From QHXQ01 sp036389375 (GTDB lineage Bacteria; Acidobacteriota; Blastocatellia; Pyrinomonadales; Pyrinomonadaceae), in NCBI GenBank assembly GCA_036389375.1, contig DASVQA010000132.1, positions 1 to 64,000 on the forward strand: a stretch of 64,000 bases of DNA. Direction: 5' to 3'. Positions 16,051 to 23,450 of this stretch are shown one piece after another (within the stretch, counting starts at the first letter, position 1; each line of letters starts with the position of its first letter). The notes beneath the pieces were generated by a model. It was not told the origin of the DNA. It did no database searches and was given only the letters and a program-made list of their open reading frames with translations. The translations under genes and the position numbers were made by a program.

Positions 16051-16614
16051 ATGGCGACTACGACACAGACGGCGCAGGTTGGCCAGCCCGCCCCGGATTT
16101 CGATATGGCCTCGACCAAGAACATTGAGAAGCTGAACGAGAACGTGAAGCTCTCGGACTATCAGGGTAAGTGGCTCGTGCTGCTCTTTTACCCGCTCGAT
16201 TTCACCTTCGTCTGCCCGACGGAGTTGACCACCTTCAGCGACCGCTACGACGATTTCTTAGGCATCGGCGCGGACGTGATTGGCGTCTCGACCGATTCGG
16301 TCTTTTCGCACCGCGCGTGGCTGCAAACGGCGCGCGAGAAGGGCGGCGTCGAAGGCTTGCGCTACCCGCTCGCGGCGGATCAGACGAAAGAAGTGTCGCG
16401 CGCTTACGGCGTGCTGATTGAGAATCAGGGCGTCGCGCTGCGCGGGCTGTTCGTTATTGACCCGGAAGGCATACTGCGCTACGCGGTCGTCCACGATCTG
16501 AACGTCGGGCGCTCGGCGGAAGAGACCCTGCGCGTCATACAGGCGCTCCAAACCGGCGGCCTCTGTCAGGCGGAATGGAAACCGGGCCAAAAGACGCTCA
16601 GCGCAGGAGCGTGA
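16051..16614 (+). CDS. 2-Cys peroxiredoxin (AhpC/Prx1 type)
   Basis: The protein has 187 residues and reduces hydrogen peroxide and organic peroxides in the cytoplasm. The peroxidatic Cys is in YPLDFTFVCPTELTTFSDRY (PxxxT/VCP pattern). The resolving Cys is near the C-terminus in GGLCQAEWKPGQ, typical of AhpC/Prx1. A GGAGGATT ribosome site lies right before the ATG. No PerR box was found in the 97-bp gap after perR, so it may depend on read-through from the perR promoter. No AhpF is present; the following TlpA-like redoxin is a possible electron partner (inference). Confidence 0.93.
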   Translation: MATTTQTAQVGQPAPDFDMASTKNIEKLNENVKLSDYQGKWLVLLFYPLDFTFVCPTELTTFSDRYDDFLGIGADVIGVSTDSVFSHRAWLQTAREKGGVEGLRYPLAADQTKEVSRAYGVLIENQGVALRGLFVIDPEGILRYAVVHDLNVGRSAEETLRVIQALQTGGLCQAEWKPGQKTLSAGA

Positions 16615-16617
16615 ACA

Positions 16618-16692
16618 GCGGTGACGAGTGACAGGTGACGAGTGACAACTTTCTGCTTGCTCGTCACTCGTCCCTTGTCACTCAGCACTGAG
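16618..16692. repeat. Heptamer-array inverted repeat C (peroxiredoxin-redoxin gap)
   Basis: The left arm, about 16621-16646 (GTGACGAGTGACAGGTGACG and on), is built from 7-nt AGTGACG-type units. The right arm, about 16659-16688, is the imperfect reverse complement (CTCGTCACTCGTCCCTTGTC and on). It uses the same unit as repeat B. Here a GAGG (about 16690) survives before the next ATG at 16702. Confidence 0.82.
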
Positions 16693-16701
16693 GTTAAAGT
16701 T

Positions 16702-17178
16702 ATGCCGATGAGAATTGGGACGCAGATGCCGTCGCTGGAAGGCGCGACGGAGTGGCTGAACGCGACGGGCGCGCACGCGGCGCACGAAGCCGAAGGGCGG
16801 CCGACGCTGGTGCATTTCTGGTCGATCAGTTGTCACATCTGCAAGGACAACATGCCGCGCGTGGCAGAGTGGCGCGATGCGCGTGCGGCCGAAGGCTTGC
16901 GCGTGATCGCCGTACACATGCCGCGGTACGAGGCAGACACGGACGCGGAAGCGGTGCGCGCGGCGGTCGCGCAGTATCAGATCACGGAGCCGTGCGCGGT
17001 GGATAACGAACACCGCCTGCGCGATGCGTTCCAGAACGAACAGGGCTATGTGCCGGCCTATTACCTGTTCGACCACACGGGCAAACTGCGCGGCTTCGCC
17101 GCCGGTGAACGCGGCTTAAACATGATCTCCGCGACGCTCGACCGCGTGCTCGCGGCTGAAAAGCAGACTTCGGCGTAA
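16702..17178 (+). CDS. TlpA/AhpC-TSA-like thioredoxin-fold protein
   Basis: The product has 158 residues. It is a thioredoxin-like fold with the redox motif CHIC in FWSISCHICKDNMPRV. Strands LRVIAVHMPRYE and YVPAYYLFDHTGKLRG carry the cis-Pro region typical of TlpA/ResA redoxins. No signal peptide is visible from ATG 16702, so it is probably cytoplasmic, unlike classic TlpA. Its place after the peroxiredoxin suggests it reduces that enzyme or acts in thiol repair. A bidirectional terminator follows. Confidence 0.82.
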   Translation: MPMRIGTQMPSLEGATEWLNATGAHAAHEAEGRPTLVHFWSISCHICKDNMPRVAEWRDARAAEGLRVIAVHMPRYEADTDAEAVRAAVAQYQITEPCAVDNEHRLRDAFQNEQGYVPAYYLFDHTGKLRGFAAGERGLNMISATLDRVLAAEKQTSA

Positions 17179-17205
17179 ACCTTGCGCGCCTGACGGCGAA
17201 ACAGC

Positions 17206-17240
17206 AAACAGGCGACCGGCACAATGCCGGTCGCCTGTTT
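17206..17240. terminator. Bidirectional terminator (redoxin / DUF4112)
   Basis: A perfect 16-bp stem pairs AAACAGGCGACCGGCA (17206-17221) with TGCCGGTCGCCTGTTT (17225-17240) around a 3-nt loop. It lies between two convergent genes. Confidence 0.93.
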
Positions 17241-17261
17241 CGTTTCACGTTGTCGCTGCGC

Positions 17262-17816
17262 TTAAAAAACTGCGGGCAGGTGATGCGCGGCGAAGCTGAG
17301 CAGGAAGAACGTGAGGGCGATTGAGCCGGCCAAGAGCGCCAGCAGGCAGACGGCGATGAGGCCGAGGAACAGCCAGTCGCTCAAGCGGCCGCTTCGCGCC
17401 TCGGCCGCCGAGACAGTGGCGCGTCGCCTGAGCAGTTCGACGTTCATCTGGTTTGCTTTCCACGCGGCGTCAAACAGATCGCCGACGACGGGGATTGCGC
17501 CCACCACGTAATCAATCGCAATGTTCGCGCCCATGCGCGCCAGCGTCGCTTTGGAAACGCGATAGCGCACGCCGGCTGCCAGAATGTAGAGCGAGACGAT
17601 GGTGCTGGCCGTGTCGCCAAGCCCGGGCACAAGCCCGACGATGGCATCGAGACCGAAGCGCCAGCCCGTGCCGGGGATGCGAAACAAGCCGTCCATCCAA
17701 CGGCTCAACTGATCAAGACTCTGCTCGATCTCGACTTCAGTGCGATGCGGGCGCACCAGTTTCAATTCGGTGTTGCGCCCGCGCGCCGCTTCGTGCACCA
17801 GTTTGTGTGACTGCAT
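17262..17816 (-). CDS. DUF4112 membrane protein
   Basis: The product has 184 residues. The start at 17816 has GGGAGGG about 11 nt upstream. The family core is residues 50-135: LDQLSRWMDGLFRIPGTGWR, then DAIVGLVPGLGDTAS, then the second copy of the pattern IDYVVGAIPVVGDLFDAAWK. The two GxxPxxGD motifs are the DUF4112 hallmark. A C-terminal hydrophobic stretch (LFLGLIAVCLLALLAGSIAL) anchors it in the membrane. Function is not known. Confidence 0.85.
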   Translation of the reverse strand: MQSHKLVHEAARGRNTELKLVRPHRTEVEIEQSLDQLSRWMDGLFRIPGTGWRFGLDAIVGLVPGLGDTASTIVSLYILAAGVRYRVSKATLARMGANIAIDYVVGAIPVVGDLFDAAWKANQMNVELLRRRATVSAAEARSGRLSDWLFLGLIAVCLLALLAGSIALTFFLLSFAAHHLPAVF

Positions 17817-18133
17817 CTGCTTCCAGCCCTCCCTTTTAACAAAGAGGCGTCGCCCTCGCTGCACGGTCTATGCGGCGAGTTAAGGACGCGCACACCAGCA
17901 AATTAGATGCGGCGGCCGGCCCAGCGGTACGAAACAATTCTGCGCCGAGACGGAAATGACAAAGCCGCTGACAAATCTTTACACGGGCTTGACGCACTCT
18001 TTACACGCCCGCCGGGGCGTCGGGCGTCAAAGCAGGCGTGCCCAAACGTTCGCGCGCCGCGCGCGCGGGCAATTTCATAAAAGGAGCCGCAGGGGCGTTC
18101 ATCCTTAATCCACCGCCCCGCATCTTAACTGAC
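17817..18133. other. Divergent intergenic region with a direct repeat
   Basis: No gene is seen in these 317 bp. A 10-bp direct repeat TCTTTACACG occurs at 17976-17985 and 17998-18007, so the copies are 22 bp (two helical turns) apart, with a TTGACG hexamer between them at 17989-17994. This could be an operator for the gene at 18134, but no matching -10 was found. Confidence 0.35.
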
Positions 18134-18976
18134 ATGAGACGCATCTTTTTATTCAGTGCCTGCGCGCTCCTGCTGCTCGCGTGCAGCGCACGCTTCGGCT
18201 CGGCGCAGCAGCAGCAGACGCAGCCACGCGCGGCGGGCGACCAAAGCATTGACGTTAATCGCATCGTGCGGGCCTTCACCGCTAAAGAGACGGAGTTTCG
18301 GCAGGCGCTCGGTCGTTATTCCTTCAAGCGCGACGCCGTGATTCAGACCATCGGCATGGGCGGGCAGATCACGGGCGAGTATCACCGCGTTTCGCAGTTT
18401 GCCTTCGACGATCAGGGCGCGCGGTTCGAGCGGATCAATTTCTTTCCGCCGCCGACGCTCACCGAGATCAGTTTCACGCAGGAAGACTTGGAAGACCTCG
18501 GCGGCGTCCAGCCATTCGCGCTTGAGTTGGCGAAACTCGACCAGTACAGCTTTCATTACGTCGGCAAGGAACGTCTGGACGAACTCGATACTTACGTCTT
18601 CGATGTCGCACCAAAGATTGTGCCGAAGAAGGTCAGCGAACGTTTCTTTCAGGGGCGCGTGTGGGTGGACGACCGCGACCTACAGATCGTGAAGGTCAAA
18701 GGCAAAGGCGTGCCCGAAGGTAATCAACGCTTCCCCGTCTTCGAAACCTACCGCGAACAGATCGACGGCAAATACTGGTTTCCGACCTACACCTATGCCG
18801 ACGATGAACTGGTCTTCCCGAAGGGCGAGGTGGTGCATCTGCGCATGGTCGTGCGCTACACGGACTACAAGCAGTTTCGCAGCAAGGTGCGGATCGTCGA
18901 AGAGGGCGAGCCGGGCGCTGTGCCGACCGACACGCCGCCGCCCGCGCCTGCGTCGCCCGCAGGCGCACATAATTAA
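18134..18976 (+). CDS. Exported outer-membrane lipoprotein-sorting-like protein
   Basis: The product has 280 residues. ATG 18134 gives a signal peptide (MRRIFLFSACALLLLACSAR). The mature part looks like the LolA/LolB-type half-barrel of outer membrane lipoprotein-sorting proteins: FTQEDLEDLGGVQPF, then the strand ERLDELDTYVFDVAPK, then FFQGRVWVDDRDLQIVKVKG, then GKYWFPTYTYADDELVF. The W(V/I)D..D.QIVK pattern is common in Acidobacteriota proteins of this kind. It probably binds lipid or lipoprotein in the periplasm, but the ligand is unknown. The C-terminus is Pro/Ala-rich. Confidence 0.7.
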   Translation: MRRIFLFSACALLLLACSARFGSAQQQQTQPRAAGDQSIDVNRIVRAFTAKETEFRQALGRYSFKRDAVIQTIGMGGQITGEYHRVSQFAFDDQGARFERINFFPPPTLTEISFTQEDLEDLGGVQPFALELAKLDQYSFHYVGKERLDELDTYVFDVAPKIVPKKVSERFFQGRVWVDDRDLQIVKVKGKGVPEGNQRFPVFETYREQIDGKYWFPTYTYADDELVFPKGEVVHLRMVVRYTDYKQFRSKVRIVEEGEPGAVPTDTPPPAPASPAGAHN

Positions 18977-19047
18977 CGATTCGCCAGCACGCATGGCGAG
19001 CGCACGCCGCACCTGAAGCGCCCGGGGCACAAACGTGCGGCCCACAG

Positions 19048-20910
19048 TTAACGAATGCGCGTCATTTGTCGCCAGAAGAAGCGGCCGAGGCGGGAGAAGG
19101 CGTTGCGGTCTTTGCCGCCGGGTTGTTCGGTGCTGATGCCGAGGGCGGCGGCGAGTTGGGGATTGGGCGGGGCTACGTCTTCGTCGCCGTGCTTTTCTGA
19201 GAGCCAGCGGTCGAAGGTGCGCGTGACGGCGCGGCGGGTTTCAATCGGTGCTTCGGCGACGAGCGCGCCGCGCAGGTCGTCGAGTTCCGCGATCTCGAAG
19301 CGGTTGGCTTCCTGATAACGGCGCAGGGCCGTGAAGATGCGCTCGCTGCCCAAGAGTTTTTCCAGCGCCTCGAACATGAGCGCGCCCTTGCCGGTGACGA
19401 TGGCAGCGTACTGGAAAGAGTTGCGGTATTCGCGCGCGGGGCGGTCGGCCGCCATGTCGTCGCCGCCGAAGGTGCGATAGATTTCGTAGACGCCGCGCAG
19501 TTGATCGTCGCGCGCGGCGGCGGCCCGCTCCGGCCCCTTCGTCTCGCGGTAATAGACCAGCGCCGCCCAGTGCGCCAGCGCCTCGTCGAGCACGGGCGTG
19601 CGGTCGGGTGCGCTGCCGACCGTCATGCCCCACCACTGATGCGCGATCATGTGTGCGACCGTGAACTCAAGACTGTCTTCGACCGACGCGCGCTGCTCGC
19701 GCACGATCTCCGGCAGGTTGCGCATCGCCGGCGCATCGAAGTCAACGTAGAAGGCGCTGGCGATCACGCTCATGTTCGCAAACTCCACGCTGCCAAGTCC
19801 GGCGACGAGCGGCGCTTCCGCCACAGACACGCTCTGGTAGGGGAGCGGGCCGAAGTGCGCGCTGAAGAGACGCACGGCCGTCGCCGCCATTTCAAGCGCG
19901 TGCCGCCCGGTCTTCTCATGCTCCGCCGTCCAGATCGAACGCACACGCACGCCTTCAACCAACCGCTCGTCCGCACGCAGACCCCGGCCCGCGAGCAGCA
20001 CGAAGTTGCGCAGGTTCGTGCCTGCAAACTGGCTCGCTTCGACGGCGAGAAATTCGCGCGGCGCGTTAGTGCTGCGCGGCGGCAGGCTGCGCGCCTCGCC
20101 CGAAGTGTAGAGCTTGATGTCGGCCGGCGCGCTGATCGCCACCTCGTAATCGGCCACTTCGGTGAACAACAGATCGCCGACGCTCGGTTTGATCTCGCGC
20201 TGCCATTCGTTGCCGTCGCGCACGGCGAGCACGGGATAAGCTGCGCCGAGCAGCATGATGCCGCGCGATAGGAAGTTCAGATCGCGCGCGCGGCGCGTCT
20301 CGCGCGTATCGCGCAGGGCCGCGCCGAGTTGCTGGACGACGTGTGCGGGCAGGCTCGTCTCGTCCGGGTCGATCTCGGGCAGGCTGCCGGCGAATGCGAT
20401 CTCGATCTCTGTGCTCGCGCCGGCCGGCACAGGCTCGCGCAAGGTGATGCGCAGGAGCGTCGCCTGATCGTCGAGCGCGTAGGCGAGCGCCGTTTGCGTT
20501 GCGCCGGCACGCACGGCCGTGATCTCAAGGCGCGGCTCGTCGGGCGCGGAAGATGCCTGAGCGTCGTCGCCAGCGGTGGGCGGGGCGTTGGTGTTGTGCG
20601 GCGTGTCGGCGCGCAGGTTGGCGTAGAGGTGAAAATAGACGCTCGTCGTGGGCTTGCTATCGCGGTTGACCCAGCGGACGCGCTCCGTGCCGGTGTAGGT
20701 GCGCGCGTCGAAGTCTAATTTGAGATTGATCTGATAACGCAGGTGCGGCGCGTCCTGCGCGGGGAGCGTCTGCGGTGCGCGTGGCGTTCTCGTGCGCGCA
20801 TGAATGAGAAGCGGCGCGCACAATAGGATGAGTAGCGAGCCGAGCGCGCAGACAGCAAGAGGGCGCAGGCCGCTCTCTCTGCCGCCGGCAGTCTTGTTCG
20901 TGCGCTGCAT
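19048..20910 (-). CDS. M1 peptidase-like protein with catalytic Glu replaced
   Basis: The product has 620 residues. Start 20910 gives an N-terminal signal/anchor (LRPLAVCALGSLLILLCAPL). An aminopeptidase N-like beta domain precedes the catalytic-like domain. The zinc motif reads HMIAHQWWG, so both His ligands remain but the catalytic Glu of HEXXH is Met. The third ligand seems kept (LDEALAHW). The exopeptidase loop is GLGSVEFANMS rather than GAMEN. Zinc binding is thus likely but peptide hydrolysis is not. It is a separate lineage from the M1-like gene at 7264, which lost different residues. Confidence 0.85.
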   Translation of the reverse strand: MQRTNKTAGGRESGLRPLAVCALGSLLILLCAPLLIHARTRTPRAPQTLPAQDAPHLRYQINLKLDFDARTYTGTERVRWVNRDSKPTTSVYFHLYANLRADTPHNTNAPPTAGDDAQASSAPDEPRLEITAVRAGATQTALAYALDDQATLLRITLREPVPAGASTEIEIAFAGSLPEIDPDETSLPAHVVQQLGAALRDTRETRRARDLNFLSRGIMLLGAAYPVLAVRDGNEWQREIKPSVGDLLFTEVADYEVAISAPADIKLYTSGEARSLPPRSTNAPREFLAVEASQFAGTNLRNFVLLAGRGLRADERLVEGVRVRSIWTAEHEKTGRHALEMAATAVRLFSAHFGPLPYQSVSVAEAPLVAGLGSVEFANMSVIASAFYVDFDAPAMRNLPEIVREQRASVEDSLEFTVAHMIAHQWWGMTVGSAPDRTPVLDEALAHWAALVYYRETKGPERAAAARDDQLRGVYEIYRTFGGDDMAADRPAREYRNSFQYAAIVTGKGALMFEALEKLLGSERIFTALRRYQEANRFEIAELDDLRGALVAEAPIETRRAVTRTFDRWLSEKHGDEDVAPPNPQLAAALGISTEQPGGKDRNAFSRLGRFFWRQMTRIR

Positions 20911-21066
20911 GATAAAGCTCGGGGGCGCGGGGGCCCGTTGACGGGGAACAAGTAAAGAGAAGGGAGACGCGCCGCCAAGATAAACGGCCAACATGCTCGC
21001 GGTCAAACGCAACGCGCCGTTCCGCCCGCCCGTCGCCCGCAAGCAGTCTTCTTGTCCGCGGCCGTC

Positions 21067-23310
21067 TTACTTACTCTTGCTCTCTGTGACGTTGACGCTC
21101 AGGATGCGGTCGCCGCGCGCGATGCGGTCAACGACCTCCATGCCCTGCGTGACGCGCCCGAAGACGGTGTAGCCGCCGTCGAGATGTGGCTGCGGCGCGT
21201 GCGTGACGAACCACTGCGAGCCGCCCGTGTCTTTGCCGGAGAGAGCCATGCCGACTGCGCCGCGCGCGTAAGGCACTTCGTTGATCTCGCAGCGAATCTG
21301 GTAGCCGGGGCCGCCGTTGCCGTCGCCGCGCGGGTCGCCGCCTTGAATGACGAAGTTCGGCACGACGCGATGGAACGGGATGTTGTTGAAGAAGCCGCGC
21401 CGCGCCAGTTCCACGAAGTTATCAACCGTGAGCGGTGCGACCTCCGGCAGCAGTTCAATCGTGAACGGGCCCTTGTCGGTCGCAACGACGGCGAGCACGC
21501 GCCGGTCTCTGCGCGCGAGCGCGCGGTGATAATCGGCCAAGTGGTTGCGCGTGGCGACCGTCTGGCTGTGTACGTCGGCGCTCGCGTCCGGCTGCGCGGC
21601 GGCCAAAAGCGTCGCCGCGCGTCGCCGCACGAGATAATCCTGCGCGTCGAGCGTCGCTTTAATCGCGGTCGTGGCCGCTTCGTGTTTCTGTTTGGCGAGC
21701 GCGTCGAGGATGGCGAGCGCGGCGTCGTTCAACTGGTCGGTGAGCGCGGGCGTGAGCGCGGCGCTCAGGGCCCGCGTCGTGTCGATATCGGGCGGCAGAT
21801 CGCCCAACAGTTCGGCGGCCGTTGCGCGCACGATCACGTCCTGCGCCTTGAGTTGCGTGCGCAGGATGGCGGCGAGATCAGTCGGCTTGTAGGCGGCGAC
21901 GGCGCGCAGCACGTCGGGCATGGCGAGCGCAGGGGTCGCGGCGTCGCTCGTGAGCGCGCGTAAGGCCAACTGCGCGTCGGCCTGCGTGGTCAACGCGCTG
22001 TTGCCGATCTTCTCGCTCGACAATTTGGCGAGTTCGCCCAGCCCGTTGGCCACGGCCGCCACCGCCTGCCACGCGAGTTTGCTCTCGGCGGGGCGCAGGA
22101 AAAGATTCTTGAACGGCGCTTCGTGTAGATACTGCGTCGGCGCGATGAGGGCGAAGGCTGCTTCAGCTTCGGGCGCGGCCCATTGCTCCTCCGTGCGCAG
22201 GGCGCGCAGGAAGTTCAAAGCACGCTCGTCGCTCGTGTAGGGGAGCAGGCGGCCAAGGGCCGTTGCGATCTCAAGCAGTTCGTTCAACTCGGTCGGGCGC
22301 GCGGTCTTGGCCGTCTTCGCGGCGCGATAGCCGACGAGGAGCGCATCGCCACGTTTGCCGAGCGGCGCGGCGGCGCGCGCATCCTTGAGCAAGGCGAGCG
22401 CGCGGATGGCGCTTACGCGCACGCGCAGGTCTTCGTCGTCGTTCACACGCTTTAACAACTCGTCAAAGGCCGGCTTATCTTCAGCGATGCCGAGCGCCCG
22501 CGCGGCGTTGGCGCGCACGACCGCGTCCGCATCGCCCGCCAAGAGTTTGCGCAACTGTTCCGCGCCCTCTTTTGCGCGCAGCCGCGCCAGCGTATTCGCC
22601 GCGTCGGCGCGCACGCGCGCGTCCGGCGAAGTGAGAAAGAGCGCCGCCACCTTGCCGCCGTCGGTTGGGCGCGCGCGCAGCAGCGCCGTCAAACCGAGCA
22701 GTTCAAGATTGCGCGCCGCGACACCGTTGGCGGTCTGCGCCGCTAACCTGTGCTCGTTCGTGAGCGCCGTCGTAATCACCTGACCGATGGCCAGCCGGCG
22801 CGCTTCTTCCGTCTGCGGCAACGCGGCGGCGATCTTACCGAGCGCCTCGACCGCACGCGCCCGTACATCGGCGACCGTACTTGTGCGCAACGCTTCGCCG
22901 AGCGGCTCAATGGCCTGCGCCGATTCGATCTCGCCGAGCGCAAACGCCGCCATCGCGCGCACGCCTGCGTTCACGTCCTTTTGCAGTAGCGCCGTGAGCG
23001 GTGCGACCGCGCCCTCGTCGCCGATGCGTCCGGCGGCGAGCGCCGCCCGCAGCCGCACGCCCGGATTCTTGTCCGCCACGAGCGCGCCCAGATCGGCCGC
23101 GTCCCAACGACGCTCGTCCTCGGCGCGCACGATCCTGAGTACGATCTCTTCGGGCAGGGGCTTCGAAGCGGGCGTGCGCGCCGGTTGGGTGCGCCGCGTC
23201 TGTGCGTCTGCGCCGGGCAGCAGGCAAAGCGCGAGGAGCAGGAGCAGCGTACACGAGATGCAGCCGCGCCGGGCGCGCGCGCAAGAGTCAGGTTGTTCTG
23301 GCTTTGACAT
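21067..23310 (-). CDS. Exported HEAT-repeat protein with C-terminal cyclophilin domain
   Basis: The product has 747 residues. A signal peptide (GCISCTLLLLLALCLLPGAD) is followed by HEAT-type helical repeats over about residues 55-590 (for example DKNPGVRLRAALAAGRIGDE and DADAVVRANAARALGIAEDK). A peptidyl-prolyl isomerase domain occupies about 600-745. It holds the cyclophilin motifs FHRVVPNFVIQGGDPRGDG (active-site Arg), GAVGMALSGKDTGGSQWFVT and HLDGGYTVFGRV. The isomerase would help fold exported proteins, with the HEAT solenoid as a client-binding arm. The stop lies 157 bp from the divergent M1-like gene on the same strand, so the two may be co-transcribed. Confidence 0.88.
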   Translation of the reverse strand: MSKPEQPDSCARARRGCISCTLLLLLALCLLPGADAQTRRTQPARTPASKPLPEEIVLRIVRAEDERRWDAADLGALVADKNPGVRLRAALAAGRIGDEGAVAPLTALLQKDVNAGVRAMAAFALGEIESAQAIEPLGEALRTSTVADVRARAVEALGKIAAALPQTEEARRLAIGQVITTALTNEHRLAAQTANGVAARNLELLGLTALLRARPTDGGKVAALFLTSPDARVRADAANTLARLRAKEGAEQLRKLLAGDADAVVRANAARALGIAEDKPAFDELLKRVNDDEDLRVRVSAIRALALLKDARAAAPLGKRGDALLVGYRAAKTAKTARPTELNELLEIATALGRLLPYTSDERALNFLRALRTEEQWAAPEAEAAFALIAPTQYLHEAPFKNLFLRPAESKLAWQAVAAVANGLGELAKLSSEKIGNSALTTQADAQLALRALTSDAATPALAMPDVLRAVAAYKPTDLAAILRTQLKAQDVIVRATAAELLGDLPPDIDTTRALSAALTPALTDQLNDAALAILDALAKQKHEAATTAIKATLDAQDYLVRRRAATLLAAAQPDASADVHSQTVATRNHLADYHRALARRDRRVLAVVATDKGPFTIELLPEVAPLTVDNFVELARRGFFNNIPFHRVVPNFVIQGGDPRGDGNGGPGYQIRCEINEVPYARGAVGMALSGKDTGGSQWFVTHAPQPHLDGGYTVFGRVTQGMEVVDRIARGDRILSVNVTESKSK

Positions 23311-23450
23311 TGGGCTTAGCAAATTTGATCGTTTGGCAGAAAGACGCTGACCGCGCCAACGGCGTCAGGTCACGAGCGGTTGCATAATGTATCGGCGAGA
23401 TGGGCCGGCGCTGTCAAGCCGCAAAGAGAAAGTGGCTGACAGCCATTGGC

